Positions 20,472-29,891 are shown, numbered from the stretch's first letter. The stretch: 64,000 bases of DNA from Streptococcus sp. 2342 (GCF_013276795.1 NZ_VMLR01000003.1:434001-498000), one strand, 5' to 3'. The notes: generated by a model from the letters alone, not told the origin. Numbers and translations are program-made.

Positions 20472-21794
20472 ATGTTAGAATTGCTTAAATCAATCGATGC
20501 TTTTGCTTGGGGACCGCCCCTCTTGATTCTCTTGGTCGGAACAGGGTTTTACCTAACTATTCGGCTAGGGCTCTTGCAGGTTTTGCGTCTGCCCAAGGCT
20601 TTTCAACTTATTTTTATCCAGGATAAGGGACATGGTGATGTATCCAGTTTTGCAGCTCTGTGTACAGCCTTGGCATCAACCGTTGGAACAGGGAATATCA
20701 TAGGGGTTGCGACGGCTATCAAGGTGGGGGGACCTGGAGCCCTCTTTTGGATGTGGATGGCGGCTTTCTTTGGAATGGCTACCAAGTATGCGGAAGGACT
20801 CTTGGCCATCAAATACCGCACCAAGGACGACCATGGTGCAGTAGCGGGAGGTCCCATGCACTATATCCTTCTAGGAATGGGAGAAAAGTGGCGTCCCCTG
20901 GCTGTTTTGTTTGCAGTAGCAGGAGTACTGGTTGCTCTCTTGGGAATCGGAACATTCACCCAAGTCAACTCGATTACAGAATCTATCCAAAATACAACGG
21001 CTATTTCGCCAGCTATCACAGCTCTCGTCTTGTCTGTCTTTGTAGCGATTGCAGTCTTTGGCGGACTCAAGTCTATTTCAAAGGTTTCAACTACTGTTGT
21101 TCCTTTTATGGCTATCATTTATATTTTGGGAACTCTTACAGTTATTTTCTTTAATATTGAGAAAGTCCCTGCCACAATCGCTTTAGTCTTTACCTCAGCT
21201 TTTAGTCCCCTTGCTGCGGTAGGTGGATTTGCTGGTGCTAGCGTTCGGATGGCTATTCAAAATGGTGTGGCGCGTGGTGTTTTCTCAAATGAATCTGGTC
21301 TGGGTTCTGCTCCCATTGCAGCTGCTGCGGCTAAGACAAATGAACCAGTAGAGCAAGGTTTGATTTCCATGACAGGAACCTTTATTGACACCCTCATTAT
21401 CTGTACTCTGACTGGTTTGACCATCTTGGTAACTGGTGTTTGGAGTGGTGACTTAAATGGGGTTGCCTTGACTCAGTCAGCCTTCTCAACAGTCTTTTCA
21501 CACTTTGGGCCTGCCCTCTTGACCATCTTCCTTGTACTCTTTGCCTTTACAACGATTCTAGGTTGGAACTACTACGGAGAACGCTGTTTCGAGTTCCTAT
21601 TTGGTGTTCGTTTTATCTGGCTCTACCGTGTGGTCTTTGTGCTCATGGTCTTGTTGGGAGGATTTATCGAGTTGGATATGGTCTGGATTATTGCAGATAT
21701 TGTCAATGCCTTGATGGCTCTGCCAAACTTGATTGCCCTCTTGGTCTTGTCGCCAGTTGTCATTACTGAAACTAAAAAGTATTTTGACAAATAA
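20472..21794 (+). CDS. Sodium:alanine/glycine symporter, AGCS family
   Basis: This membrane carrier takes up glycine or alanine with sodium. The 440-residue protein has about ten hydrophobic helices and the AGCS signatures ALASTVGTGNIIGVATAI (about 60-77), KYAEGLLAIKYR (about 104-115) and NESGLGSAPIAAAAAKTNEP (about 274-293). The upstream glycine riboswitch indicates that glycine is a physiological substrate. It is a single-gene unit closed by a terminator 2 bp after the stop. Confidence 0.94.
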   Translation: MLELLKSIDAFAWGPPLLILLVGTGFYLTIRLGLLQVLRLPKAFQLIFIQDKGHGDVSSFAALCTALASTVGTGNIIGVATAIKVGGPGALFWMWMAAFFGMATKYAEGLLAIKYRTKDDHGAVAGGPMHYILLGMGEKWRPLAVLFAVAGVLVALLGIGTFTQVNSITESIQNTTAISPAITALVLSVFVAIAVFGGLKSISKVSTTVVPFMAIIYILGTLTVIFFNIEKVPATIALVFTSAFSPLAAVGGFAGASVRMAIQNGVARGVFSNESGLGSAPIAAAAAKTNEPVEQGLISMTGTFIDTLIICTLTGLTILVTGVWSGDLNGVALTQSAFSTVFSHFGPALLTIFLVLFAFTTILGWNYYGERCFEFLFGVRFIWLYRVVFVLMVLLGGFIELDMVWIIADIVNALMALPNLIALLVLSPVVITETKKYFDK

Positions 21795-21796
21795 TG

Positions 21797-21823
21797 AAAT
21801 CACACATGGCGTGTGATTTTTTT
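21797..21823 (+). terminator. Terminator of the symporter gene
   Basis: AAATCACAC (21797-21805) pairs with GTGTGATTT (21811-21819), loop ATGGC, followed by T to 21823. Confidence 0.88.
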
Positions 21824-22011
21824 GCCTATAAATGTTTTTTATCAAGCTGATATATAATATATATTATGCAAGTGATTGGAAGTGTGATAAACTAATATAC
21901 AACGAAAATCTTATGAGAGGAATAAAGCTTTGTCTTAGATAAACTTAGGAATCAGGATTTTATAAGATTTTCCAATAATATTAGTGTCAATAACAAGAAA
22001 AGAGGTATCTT

Positions 22012-22560
22012 ATGACAACATTTACAATCCATACAGTAGAATCAGCGCCAGCAGAAGTGAAAGAGGTTCTTGAAACAGTAGAAAAAGATAATAATGGCTA
22101 TATTCCCAACCTAATCGGTCTCTTGGCCAATGCACCGACTGCTTTAGAAGCCTACCGAACTGTCGCATCTATCAACCGTCGCAACAGCCTGACACCCGTT
22201 GAGCGTGAAGTGGTGCAAATCACAGCAGCCGTGACCAATGGTTGTGCCTTCTGTGTCGCAGGTCACACAGCCTTTTCCATCAAACAAATCCAGATGAATG
22301 ATGACTTGATTCAAGCTCTTCGCAATCGTACTCCAATTGAAACAGATCCTAAATTGGACACCCTAGCTAAGTTTACCTTGGCAGTTATCAATACCAAGGG
22401 TCGTGTAGGAGATGAAGCCTTAGCTGAGTTTTTAGAAGCTGGCTACACGCAACAAAATGCCTTGGATGTGGTTCTGGGTGTCAGCCTAGCAAGCCTCTGT
22501 AACTATGCCAACAACCTAGCCAATACCCCAATTAACCCAGAATTGCAACCTTATGCTTAA
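22012..22560 (+). CDS. Carboxymuconolactone decarboxylase / AhpD-like protein
   Basis: The 182-residue protein of the AhpD-like superfamily carries the redox motif Cys78-Ala-Phe-Cys81 with His85 (NGCAFCVAGH), the arrangement of alkylhydroperoxidase-type proteins. This suggests peroxide reduction or another thiol redox role, but the substrate is unknown. The ATG at 22012 follows GAAAAGAGG. No gene lies in the 190 bp before it, which is very AT rich; a promoter there could not be fixed by eye. A terminator follows the stop, so it is monocistronic. Confidence 0.85.
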   Translation: MTTFTIHTVESAPAEVKEVLETVEKDNNGYIPNLIGLLANAPTALEAYRTVASINRRNSLTPVEREVVQITAAVTNGCAFCVAGHTAFSIKQIQMNDDLIQALRNRTPIETDPKLDTLAKFTLAVINTKGRVGDEALAEFLEAGYTQQNALDVVLGVSLASLCNYANNLANTPINPELQPYA

Positions 22561-22579
22561 TTCATATCTGAGTAAAATG

Positions 22580-22608
22580 AAGTCTGAAATAATCGGACTT
22601 CGTTTTTT
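22580..22608 (+). terminator. Terminator of the AhpD-like gene
   Basis: AAGTCTGA (22580-22587) pairs with TCGGACTT (22593-22600), one wobble, then CG and a run of seven T. Confidence 0.8.
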
Positions 22609-22620
22609 TAAGTCCTCATT

Positions 22621-22666
22621 TAAGCGCTTTTATGCTATACTGATAAGCGCTTTTATGCTATACTGA
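22621..22666 (+). repeat. Exact 23-bp tandem duplication carrying two extended -10 boxes
   Basis: The unit TAAGCGCTTTTATGCTATACTGA is present twice without a gap (22621-22643 and 22644-22666). Each copy contains TGC-TATACT (22633-22641 and 22656-22664), an extended -10 sequence. The second copy is about 15 bp before the ribosome site of the transporter gene. It is probably a duplicated promoter. Confidence 0.8.
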
Positions 22667-22692
22667 AACTAACATGATTATTGGAGGTTAGG

Positions 22693-23592
22693 ATGAAAAA
22701 ACTCCCCTTAGTATTTTCAGGTTGTTTGCTAGGTTTGGCAGGAGCTGGAAATCTTATTTTAGATACGTTGCCAGTTCTGTCACATCTGTTTAGTCTGACA
22801 GGTTTGATTTTGTGGATTTACTTTCTAATTCTGCATCTTTTTAATTGGAAGGAAACCAAGCAAGAATTGACTAAGCCTCCTCTTTTGTCAGGGATGGCTA
22901 CTTTTCCCATGGCTGGAATGATTTTATCGACCTATGTCTTTCGCGTATTCCCTCAGCTTCCTCTGGTAGCACAAGGAATCTGGTGGTTTTCATTTCTCTT
23001 GGATTTGGCCTTGATTGCTGGTTTTACCATCAAGTTTGCTTGTCCTGGTCGGAGGGTTCATGCTACTCCGAGCTGGACTGTTCTCTATGTGGGGATAGCA
23101 GTGGCTGCCTTGACCTATCCTCTTGTAGGCATTATCGAGATTGCCTATGCGACCTTGAGTTTTGGTTTTCTTCTTACCTTCTATCTCTATCCCCTTATTT
23201 ATAGCGATTTAAAGAAACATCCACTCCCCGTAGCCTTGCTTGGACAAGAAGGAATCTACTGTGCTCCCTTCTCTCTGCTCTTGGCTTCCCTGGTTCGAGT
23301 TGGAGGAGCCAGCCTACCAACTTGGCTCTTAATCGTTATGATTTTGGCTTCTCAATCCTTCTTTTTCTTTGTTTTGACTCGCCTGCCCAACATTTTAAAA
23401 CAAGGCTTTCAACCAGCCTTTTCAGCCCTTACCTTCCCAACCATTATCACAGCTACCTCGCTCAAGATGGCTCAGGGAATCTTGAAACTTCCATTTCTGG
23501 ATTATCTGGTAGTGGCTGAAACCGCTATTTGCCTAATCATTTTGCTCTTTGTATTAGGTGCTTATCTAATTTGGTTACGAAAAAAGGTCTAG
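22693..23592 (+). CDS. TDT-family transporter (TehA/SLAC1-like)
   Basis: The 299-residue protein has about ten hydrophobic helices. Its pattern fits the tellurite-resistance/dicarboxylate transporter family: small-residue N-terminus GCLLGLAGAGNL, conserved FPMAGMILSTYVF near 71-83 and WWFSFLLDLAL near 97. TDT members pass anions; the substrate here is unknown. The ATG at 22693 is chosen because GGAGG (22682-22686) lies 6 bp before it; a TTG at 22681 is too early. The stop is inside the stem of a bidirectional terminator shared with serS. Confidence 0.82.
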   Translation: MKKLPLVFSGCLLGLAGAGNLILDTLPVLSHLFSLTGLILWIYFLILHLFNWKETKQELTKPPLLSGMATFPMAGMILSTYVFRVFPQLPLVAQGIWWFSFLLDLALIAGFTIKFACPGRRVHATPSWTVLYVGIAVAALTYPLVGIIEIAYATLSFGFLLTFYLYPLIYSDLKKHPLPVALLGQEGIYCAPFSLLLASLVRVGGASLPTWLLIVMILASQSFFFFVLTRLPNILKQGFQPAFSALTFPTIITATSLKMAQGILKLPFLDYLVVAETAICLIILLFVLGAYLIWLRKKV

Positions 23593-23617
23593 CTAGAAAT
23601 AGCTAAACCTTATTTTT
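23584..23617. terminator. Bidirectional terminator between the TehA-like gene and serS
   Basis: AAGGTCTAGCT (23584-23594) pairs with AGCTAAACCTT (23601-23611), one mismatch. T runs lie on both strands (TATTTTTTAT on +, CCTTTTTTCG on -). The TAG stop of the transporter gene is within the 5' arm. Confidence 0.8.
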
Positions 23618-24891
23618 TATGGTCTGATAACTTCAGCTCCACCCATGTATGGACGAAGAGCTTCTGGAATGGTCACAGAACCATCTGCATTTTGGTAGTT
23701 TTCAAGAATAGCAGCCACTGTACGTCCAACTGCAAGTCCAGAACCGTTTAAGGTATGGAGCAATTTCACCTTGCCATCTGCTTCATCACGGTAACGGATT
23801 TGGGCACGACGGGCTTGGAAATCTTCTGTGTTTGAACAGCTTGAGATTTCACGGTAAGTATTTTGGGCTGGAATCCACACTTCCAAGTCGTAAGTCTTCG
23901 CAGCTGAGAAGCCCATATCTCCAGTAGAGAGAGCAACGACACGGTATGGAAGGTTGAGTTTTTGAAGAATGTTTTCAGCGTTGGCCGTCATTTTTTCCAA
24001 TTCTTCGTAAGATTCTTCTGGTTTGGCAAATTTGACCATTTCAACCTTGTGGAATTGATGCAAACGAATCAAGCCACGAGTATCACGGCCAGCTGAACCA
24101 GCCTCAGAACGGAATGATGGACTCATAGCAGTGAAGTAGATTGGAAGATCTTTGCCGTCCAAGATTTCATCACGGTAGTAGTTTGTCAGAGGAACTTCAG
24201 CTGTAGGAATAAGGACATAATTGCTGTCGCTGAGTTCAAAAGTATCTTCCTTGAATTTTGGATATTGACCAGTACCAAACATAGAATCATGGTTAACCAT
24301 GTATGGTGTGATGACTTCCGTATAGCCTTCCTTGCCATGCTCATCCAACATAAAGTTGTAGATAGCACGTTCCAAACGAGCACCGAGGCCTTTATAGAAG
24401 AGGAAGCGAGCGCCTGTTACCTTACCACCGCGTTCCCAATCAAGGATACCAAGGTCTTCACCAAGATCCCAGTGAGCTTTAGGTTCGAAGTCAAACTCAC
24501 GTGGAGTACCCCAACGACGAACTTCCACATTGTCGTCTTCGTCAGCCCCAACAGGAACGCTATCAGCTGGAATATTTGGAAGAGTAGTGGTAAATTCTGT
24601 CAATTTAGCATCGATTTCTGCCAATTCAGCATCCAAGGCTTTGACATCAGCAGATAGAGTTTGCATGGCAGCAATCTTGTCATCTGCATTTTCCTTGTTG
24701 CGCTTAGCTTGGGCAATCTCAGCAGAAACTGTGTTGCGTTCTGCTTTTAAAGTTTCAACCTTGACCAAGATGTCACGACGTTTAGCATCGATTTCTTTCA
24801 TCTCATTCAAGACAGCAGCATCTACACCACGTGTAGCCAATTTTTCTGCGACAGCATCAAAATCTGTACGAATACGTTTGATATCTAACAT
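23617..24891 (-). CDS. serS: Seryl-tRNA synthetase
   Basis: It charges tRNA(Ser). The start at 24891 ([18 protein letters not shown]) gives 424 residues, with an AAAGGAG site on the minus strand just upstream; the longer in-frame start at 24975 lies within the T-box leader. N-terminal antiparallel coiled-coil arm (about 25-105), then the class II catalytic domain: motif 2 region [16 protein letters not shown] and motif 3 [19 protein letters not shown]. It is monocistronic, with its own promoter, T-box and terminator. Confidence 0.96.
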   Translation of the reverse strand: MLDIKRIRTDFDAVAEKLATRGVDAAVLNEMKEIDAKRRDILVKVETLKAERNTVSAEIAQAKRNKENADDKIAAMQTLSADVKALDAELAEIDAKLTEFTTTLPNIPADSVPVGADEDDNVEVRRWGTPREFDFEPKAHWDLGEDLGILDWERGGKVTGARFLFYKGLGARLERAIYNFMLDEHGKEGYTEVITPYMVNHDSMFGTGQYPKFKEDTFELSDSNYVLIPTAEVPLTNYYRDEILDGKDLPIYFTAMSPSFRSEAGSAGRDTRGLIRLHQFHKVEMVKFAKPEESYEELEKMTANAENILQKLNLPYRVVALSTGDMGFSAAKTYDLEVWIPAQNTYREISSCSNTEDFQARRAQIRYRDEADGKVKLLHTLNGSGLAVGRTVAAILENYQNADGSVTIPEALRPYMGGAEVIRP

Positions 24892-25083
24892 AAGAACTCC
24901 TTTATGAAAAAAGCACACCTGACAAAGCGTTGGAGTGGCAGGGCCACGGTTCCATCCAACTTCACAGGTGTGCACTTGATTGTGTATGTAATTGTTACTA
25001 ACGGTAGAATTTCACCTATCCCTCCTATCTGCTCGCAGCACCCGCAGACTTTCTGAAAGAAGAAGATAACCTACTTATCCGTT
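24892..25083 (-). ncRNA. T-box leader of serS (serine specifier probable)
   Basis: On the minus strand the leader contains the antiterminator sequence TGGAACCGTG (plus-strand GGTTCCA at 24948-24954). A terminator stem follows: GCACACCTG/CAGGTGTGC, plus-strand 24913-24921 with 24965-24973, then TTTTTTC. A stem I is closed by AACGG/CCGTT. In its specifier bulge GGTGAAATTCTACC the triplet TCT (plus-strand AGA at 25006-25008) reads as a serine codon. Uncharged tRNA(Ser) should stabilise the antiterminator. Confidence 0.9.
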
Positions 25084-25089
25084 GCTATG

Positions 25090-25118
25090 ATTATACTAAA
25101 GTTTCTACTTTTTTGCAA
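25090..25118 (-). promoter_or_regulatory. Promoter of serS
   Basis: Minus-strand TATAAT (plus 25090-25095), a 17-bp spacer and TTGCAA (plus 25113-25118). It overlaps the 3' end of the DUF956 gene. Confidence 0.75.
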
Positions 25119-25476
25119 ATAGATTTTTAAATTTTTGGCTAATTGTCTGAATCAGGGTAGGAAGTTTGACGACCTTGTCATTGCCCAGTTTTTCGCGTGC
25201 AATTTTGAGAATAGCACCTGAGTCTTTTGAAGCAAAGAGGAATTTTCCTTTGTCTGTAAAGACTTCGAAGTGGCGACTGATTTTTCGTCCAGTGACATTG
25301 GCTCCAATCTGATTGATATGCCCCCAAGGAATCTGGATAAATTGTTCGACATTGACGTCTGGGTAAAATTCTAAGGCTTGATCTCCGACAAGGAATTTCC
25401 CAACTTTTCCAGCGATAGAGAGGTAGGAAGTGCCTGTCGTGCTGAGAAGCACTGTTTTATTAAGAGATTGGGCCAT
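25105..25476 (-). CDS. DUF956 family protein (ManO-like)
   Basis: The 123-residue soluble protein matches the DUF956 pattern: LSTTGTSYLSIAGKVGKFLVGDQALEFYPD near residues 10-40, IQIPWGHI near 47-54 and a basic C-terminus. DUF956 proteins are usually encoded beside mannose PTS genes and called ManO. Here the gene is paired with lysC, which starts 2 bp upstream, and no PTS gene is near, so the mannose link rests only on the family name. Biochemical role unknown. Confidence 0.75.
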   Translation of the reverse strand: MAQSLNKTVLLSTTGTSYLSIAGKVGKFLVGDQALEFYPDVNVEQFIQIPWGHINQIGANVTGRKISRHFEVFTDKGKFLFASKDSGAILKIAREKLGNDKVVKLPTLIQTISQKFKNLFAKK

Positions 25477-25478
25477 GA

Positions 25479-26843
25479 TTAGTCTTCCTTACTTTCTCCA
25501 AAAAAGGCATTGTAGAGGGCTTTAATAGCTGCTTTCTCTTGGTCTTTATTGACAACAAACATGATAGAAACTTCACTAGAACCTTGAGACATCATCTGGA
25601 TGTTGATCTTGTTTTCAGATAGAGCGCGTGTCGCAGTAGCAGTGACTCCGATATGACTCTTCATCTTTTCTCCAACAATCATAATGATAGAAAGGTCGTG
25701 TTCGATTTCTGCATGGTCTACTTCAGCCTTCTGAACCAACTGACGCAGGATTTCTTCTTCCTTGATAGGAGTTAGTTCGCGAGAACGGAGAATGATTGAA
25801 AGATCGTCGATACCTGTTGGCATATGTTCCCAACCGATGTTAAGGTCTTCAAGGATTTGTAGAACCTTGCGGCCGAATCCAACCTCGCGGTTCATAAGGT
25901 ATTTCGACATGTTGATGCTGACAAAGCCTGAGTCACCAGCAATTCCCACAACTGGAAATTCATCACTACTGTGTTTTAGAACGATACGAGTACCTGGATG
26001 GTCAGGGTTGTTGGTATTCTTGATAACCAGAGGAATTTTTCCACGGTAGGCAGGAAGAAGGGCTTCGTCATGAAGAACTGAGAATCCTGCATAGGCCAAC
26101 TCACGCATTTCACGGTAGGTCAACTCAGGAATCGAGTGTGGTTGGTGGATAATACCTGGGTGGGCTGCAAAGATACCATCAACATCCGTAAAGTTTTCAT
26201 AGAGGTCTGCCTTAACACCGGCAGCAATGATAGAACCTGTAATGTCTGATCCTCCACGTGAGAAGGTACAGATTTGATTTTCCTTAGTAACTCCAAAGAA
26301 ACCAGGAATGACAAGGACTTCATTTGCATTTGTCAATTCCTCAATCTTGTCATAACTTGATGGAATAATGCGAGCGTGACCAGGTTCACTTGTGACCACA
26401 ATACCAGCTTCTCTAGGGTGAACATAGCGTGCATCAATCCCATTTTGATTAAAGTAGGCTGCGATCAATTTAGCATTGTTGTTTTCACCGGCTGCTAGGA
26501 AAGTGTCGTAGAGAAATTCATTTTCTTCGATAGGAAGACTTGCCAAGGCACGAATGCTTTTTGAAATTTTCTCTAGCACAGCTGGTTTCAGTCCTAATTC
26601 ACTAACCATAGCAGCATAGCGGTCGATAATCCAGTTTTGGCTCTTGCTAATATCGTTACCAGCAACATAGTCGCGGTAGTATTTAATCAAGGCATCCGTA
26701 ACCTTAGTATCTTCAGCATTGCGTTTTCCTGGTGCAGAAACAACTACAAAACGACGCTCTGGATCGCTTTTTACGATGTTTAAAACTTTTTCTAATTGAC
26801 TAGCAGAGGCAAGAGAGCTACCTCCAAATTTAACAACTTTCAT
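25479..26843 (-). CDS. lysC: Aspartate kinase
   Basis: It phosphorylates aspartate, the first step to lysine, threonine, methionine and diaminopimelate. The 454-residue protein opens with MKVVKFGGSSLAS (catalytic KFGGSS), has the active-site region NGIDARYVHPREAGIVV and the nucleotide part FSRGGSDITGSIIAAGVKADLYENFTD. Two C-terminal ACT domains (about 310-450) suggest feedback control. The preceding 190 bp contains no gene; no lysine riboswitch was recognised. Probably co-transcribed with the DUF956 gene (2-bp gap). Confidence 0.95.
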   Translation of the reverse strand: MKVVKFGGSSLASASQLEKVLNIVKSDPERRFVVVSAPGKRNAEDTKVTDALIKYYRDYVAGNDISKSQNWIIDRYAAMVSELGLKPAVLEKISKSIRALASLPIEENEFLYDTFLAAGENNNAKLIAAYFNQNGIDARYVHPREAGIVVTSEPGHARIIPSSYDKIEELTNANEVLVIPGFFGVTKENQICTFSRGGSDITGSIIAAGVKADLYENFTDVDGIFAAHPGIIHQPHSIPELTYREMRELAYAGFSVLHDEALLPAYRGKIPLVIKNTNNPDHPGTRIVLKHSSDEFPVVGIAGDSGFVSINMSKYLMNREVGFGRKVLQILEDLNIGWEHMPTGIDDLSIILRSRELTPIKEEEILRQLVQKAEVDHAEIEHDLSIIMIVGEKMKSHIGVTATATRALSENKINIQMMSQGSSEVSIMFVVNKDQEKAAIKALYNAFFGESKED

Positions 26844-27025
26844 AAGAACTCCTAAAGTAAGTATTTTATACGATTATAGCAGAAAGAAAGCCTTTTTTCA
26901 ATCTGGAAAATAAGATGTTTTCTAGCCTAAAGCGCGCCTTTCCAATCGGCTGAGACACTTTCAGTCAATTTTTTCTTGCTTTCTGTTCCTAAAAAAGATA
27001 TACTTTGAAAATAAAATAATTTAAT

Positions 27026-27219
27026 GTTCAATGAAAATCAAAGGGCAAACTAGGAAGCTAGCCGCAGACTGCTCAAAGCACTGCTTTGAGGGTGTAAATA
27101 AGACTGACGAAGTCAGCTCAAAACACTGTTTTGAGGTTGTGGATAGAACTGACGAAGTCAGTAACTATACCTACGGCAAGGCGAAGCTGATGTGGTTTGA
27201 AGAGATTTTCGAAGAGTAT
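27026..27219 (-). repeat. BOX element (boxA-boxB-boxC), reverse orientation
   Basis: The left part TCAATGAAAATCAAAGGGC and GGAAGCTAGCCGCAG is boxC. One 45-bp boxB unit (CGAAGTCAGCTCAAAACACTG onward) follows. The right part TACGGCAAGGCGAAGCTGATG, then GGTTTGAAGAGATTTTCGAAGAGTATA, is boxA read in reverse. At 194 bp it is complete. It lies between divergent lysC and fabM; an 81-codon open frame inside it is an artefact of the repeat. Confidence 0.9.
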
Positions 27220-27250
27220 AACTTGCTTATAAAAACAAAAAGGAGTCCAG

Positions 27251-28036
27251 ATGGAACATATTATTTATCAACTTGAAGAGGATTTGGCAATCCTTACCTT
27301 GAACCGTCCTGAGGTTGCAAATGGCTTTCATATTTCCATGTGTGAGGAGATTTTAGAAGCCCTGACTTTGGCAGAAGAGGATCCGGCTGTGCATTTTATC
27401 TTAATCAATGCCAATGGCAAAGTCTTTTCAGTTGGGGGAGATTTGGTAGAGATGAAGCGGGCAGTGGATGAGGATGATATTCCATCATTGACAAAAATCG
27501 CAGAGTTGGTCAATACGATTTCCTATAAAATCAAGCAAATAGCCAAACCTATTTTAATGGAAGTTGACGGTGCTGTTGCAGGTGCCGCAGCCAATATGGC
27601 TGTTGCGGCAGATTTCTGTCTTGCAACGGATAAGGCTAAATTTATCCAAGCCTTTGTTGGCGTCGGCTTGGCTCCAGATGCAGGAGGAATTCATCTCTTG
27701 AGCCGCAGTATCGGTGTGACGCGTGCAACTCAATTAGCCATGACAGGAGAGGCTTTAACCGCAGAAAAAGCCCTAGAATGGGGACTGGTTTACCGCGTTT
27801 CTGAAGCTGAAAAATTTGAAAAGACGAGAGAACAGCTTCTTAAAAAATTAAGACGTGGTTCAAGTAATTCCTATGCAGCCATTAAAAAGTTGGTTTGGGA
27901 GAGCCAATTTAAAGACTGGCAGGATTACGCTACTTTAGAACTGAACCTACAGGAATCCTTAGCTCAAACAGAGGATTTCAAAGAAGGAGTGCGGGCCCAT
28001 TCTGAGAGAAGAAGACCTAAATTTACAGGAAAATAA
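27251..28036 (+). CDS. fabM: trans-2, cis-3-decenoyl-ACP isomerase FabM
   Basis: FabM isomerises trans-2-decenoyl-ACP to cis-3-decenoyl-ACP, the step that makes unsaturated fatty acids in streptococci. The 261-residue protein of the enoyl-CoA hydratase/isomerase fold has the oxyanion segments [15 protein letters not shown] (about 56-70) and [21 protein letters not shown] (about 103-123). Its place as first gene before fabT-fabH matches the pneumococcal cluster and separates it from catabolic crotonases. The ATG at 27251 follows AAGGAG. A BOX element sits directly upstream. Confidence 0.93.
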   Translation: MEHIIYQLEEDLAILTLNRPEVANGFHISMCEEILEALTLAEEDPAVHFILINANGKVFSVGGDLVEMKRAVDEDDIPSLTKIAELVNTISYKIKQIAKPILMEVDGAVAGAAANMAVAADFCLATDKAKFIQAFVGVGLAPDAGGIHLLSRSIGVTRATQLAMTGEALTAEKALEWGLVYRVSEAEKFEKTREQLLKKLRRGSSNSYAAIKKLVWESQFKDWQDYATLELNLQESLAQTEDFKEGVRAHSERRRPKFTGK

Positions 28037-28044
28037 AAAAATAC

Positions 28045-28073
28045 TTGCATCATTCTTTGAACTTTGATATAAT
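28045..28073 (+). promoter_or_regulatory. Promoter of fabT-fabH-acpP
   Basis: TTGCAT at 28045-28050, a 17-bp spacer and TATAAT at 28068-28073 with TGA in front (extended -10). Confidence 0.8.
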
Positions 28074-28086
28074 TCTCTTGTCAAAT

Positions 28087-28102
28087 GTTTTGATTGTAAA
28101 AG
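28087..28102 (+). promoter_or_regulatory. FabT-like operator at the fabT promoter
   Basis: TTTTGATTGTAAAAG (28088-28102) resembles the FabT box TTTGA-N3-TCAAA with one changed base in the right arm. It lies just downstream of the -10 box, where binding would block transcription of fabT itself. Confidence 0.7.
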
Positions 28103-28129
28103 TTTTTTTGAGAAGGAGGGAAAGAAAGA

Positions 28130-28564
28130 TTGGACTACCAACGAATTAATGAATATTTAACATCTATATTTAACAATGTCCTTGTCATTGAGGAAGTGAG
28201 CTTGAGGGGTAGTCGTTTCAAGGATATCTCCATCAAAGAAATGCATACGATTGATGTGATTGGGAAATTCCCAGACGTGACACCAAGTAAAGTGTCAAAA
28301 GAGTTGATGGTGACTCTTGGGACCGTTACGACTAGTTTGAATAATCTCGAACGCAAGGGTTACATTGAACGCATTCGTTCAGAACATGATCGTCGTGTGG
28401 TACATCTGCATTTGACAAAGAAAGGTCGCTTGGTTCATAGGCTACATAAACGTTTCCACAAGGCCATGGTTGAAAAAATCATTGATGGTATGAGTAAGCA
28501 AGAAATTGAGGTTATGAGCAAAGGTTTGACCAATCTTTATCAATTTTTGGAGGATTTGAGATAA
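28130..28564 (+). CDS. fabT: FabT, MarR-family repressor of fatty-acid synthesis
   Basis: FabT, with acyl-ACP as co-repressor, turns down the fab/acc genes when exogenous fatty acids are available. The 144-residue winged-helix protein has a recognition part [26 protein letters not shown] (about 51-76) and wing [17 protein letters not shown] (about 82-98). The start codon is TTG at 28130, supported by a strong GAAGGAGGG site 9 bp upstream and the standard N-terminus [10 protein letters not shown]. The weak codon may keep repressor levels low. The stop overlaps the fabH start by 1 bp. Confidence 0.94.
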   Translation: MDYQRINEYLTSIFNNVLVIEEVSLRGSRFKDISIKEMHTIDVIGKFPDVTPSKVSKELMVTLGTVTTSLNNLERKGYIERIRSEHDRRVVHLHLTKKGRLVHRLHKRFHKAMVEKIIDGMSKQEIEVMSKGLTNLYQFLEDLR

Positions 28565-29538
28565 TGGCTTTTGCAAAAATAAGCCAGGTTGCTCATTATG
28601 TGCCAGAGCAAGTGGTTACAAATCATGATTTGGCTCAGATTATGGATACCAATGATGAGTGGATTTCAAGTCGGACGGGAATACGACAAAGGCATATTTC
28701 AAGAACAGAATCTACTAGTGATTTGGCTACAGAAGTTGCCAAGAAACTGATGGCAAAAGCTGGAATCACAGGGGAGGAGTTGGATTTCATTATCCTAGCT
28801 ACCATCACTCCAGATTCGATGATGCCCTCTACAGCTGCTCGTGTTCAAGCTAATATTGGTGCTAATAAGGCCTTTGCTTTTGACCTAACAGCAGCTTGCA
28901 GTGGATTTGTATTTGCTCTTTCAACTGCTGAAAAGTTTATCGCTTCTGGTCGCTTTCAAAAAGGCTTGGTGATTGGTAGTGAAACCCTCTCTAAGGCAGT
29001 CGATTGGTCGGACCGATCAACAGCTGTTTTGTTTGGAGATGGTGCTGGTGGCGTCTTGTTAGAAGCTAGCGATAAGCAACATTTCCTAGCGGAGAGTCTC
29101 AATAGCGATGGTTCACGAAGCGAGTGTCTAACTTATGGACATTCAGGCCTGCATTCTCCATTTTCAGATCAAGAAAATGCAGATTCATTTTTGAAGATGG
29201 ATGGACGCGCAGTCTTTGATTTTGCCATTCGAGATGTAGCCAAGTCTATCAAGCAGACTATTGATGAATCTCCTATAGAGGCGACAGACTTGGATTATCT
29301 GCTACTGCATCAGGCTAATCTCCGTATTTTGGATAAGATGGCTAGAAAAATTGGTGTTGACCGAGCCAAACTTCCAGCCAATATGATGGAATATGGCAAT
29401 ACCAGTGCAGCCAGTATCCCGATTTTACTTTCAGAGTGTGTAGAACAAGGTCTCATCCCTTTAGATGGTAGCCAGACTGTTCTGCTATCAGGCTTCGGTG
29501 GAGGCTTGACCTGGGGCACACTCATTCTTACAATTTAG
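28564..29538 (+). CDS. fabH: 3-oxoacyl-ACP synthase III
   Basis: It starts fatty-acid chains by condensing acetyl-CoA with malonyl-ACP. The 324-residue thiolase-fold protein has catalytic Cys112 in [11 protein letters not shown], the His in [12 protein letters not shown] (about 245-256) and the Asn in [11 protein letters not shown] (about 276-286), the Cys-His-Asn triad of KAS III. The ATG overlaps the fabT stop by 1 bp (TAATG), so translation is coupled. acpP follows after 58 bp. Confidence 0.96.
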   Translation: MAFAKISQVAHYVPEQVVTNHDLAQIMDTNDEWISSRTGIRQRHISRTESTSDLATEVAKKLMAKAGITGEELDFIILATITPDSMMPSTAARVQANIGANKAFAFDLTAACSGFVFALSTAEKFIASGRFQKGLVIGSETLSKAVDWSDRSTAVLFGDGAGGVLLEASDKQHFLAESLNSDGSRSECLTYGHSGLHSPFSDQENADSFLKMDGRAVFDFAIRDVAKSIKQTIDESPIEATDLDYLLLHQANLRILDKMARKIGVDRAKLPANMMEYGNTSAASIPILLSECVEQGLIPLDGSQTVLLSGFGGGLTWGTLILTI

Positions 29539-29596
29539 GTAATCATGTGGTGAACACATTGTTATAAAAAACTATTTATTTTAAAGGAGTCCTATC

Positions 29597-29821
29597 ATGG
29601 CAGTATTTGAAAAAGTACAAGAAATTATCGTTGAAGAACTTGGAAAAGACGCATCAGAAGTAACACTTGAATCAACTTTTGATGATTTGGACGCAGATTC
29701 ATTGGACTTGTTCCAAGTAATCTCAGAAATCGAAGATGCTTTTGATATCCAAATCGAAGCAGAAGATGACTTGAAAACAGTTGGTGACTTGGTTGCCTAC
29801 GTTGAAGAGCAAACAAAATAA
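29597..29821 (+). CDS. acpP: Acyl carrier protein
   Basis: This small acidic carrier shuttles the growing acyl chain on phosphopantetheine. The 74-residue protein carries the attachment motif DADSLDL with Ser35. It has a strong AAAGGAG site and biased codon use, fitting high expression. It closes the first fab segment; fabK starts 116 bp later behind a FabT box. Some streptococci carry a second acp gene near plsX, which lies outside this window. Confidence 0.95.
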   Translation: MAVFEKVQEIIVEELGKDASEVTLESTFDDLDADSLDLFQVISEIEDAFDIQIEAEDDLKTVGDLVAYVEEQTK

Positions 29822-29874
29822 GCAGAATATGAATAGAAGGAGTAGGGAAACCCGCTCCCTCTTGTTTAGGCAAT

Positions 29875-29891
29875 AGTTTGATTGTCAAATT
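29875..29891 (+). promoter_or_regulatory. FabT operator before fabK
   Basis: AGTTTGATTGTCAAATT holds TTTGA and TCAAA as perfect inverted arms around TTG (29877-29889), the FabT consensus. It lies in the acpP-fabK gap, so fabK through accA can be repressed separately. A possible -35 TTGTCA lies inside the box (29882-29887); the -10 is not clear. Confidence 0.85.

Noticed and set aside
24892..24975. Longer N-terminus for serS
   Set aside because: The extension translates the T-box antiterminator and terminator.
26844..27025. Lysine riboswitch before lysC
   Set aside because: None of the conserved L-box blocks could be recognised on the minus strand.
27031..27276. 81-codon open frame upstream of fabM
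   Set aside because: It lies almost wholly inside the BOX element and translates the repeat; no RBS and no domain.
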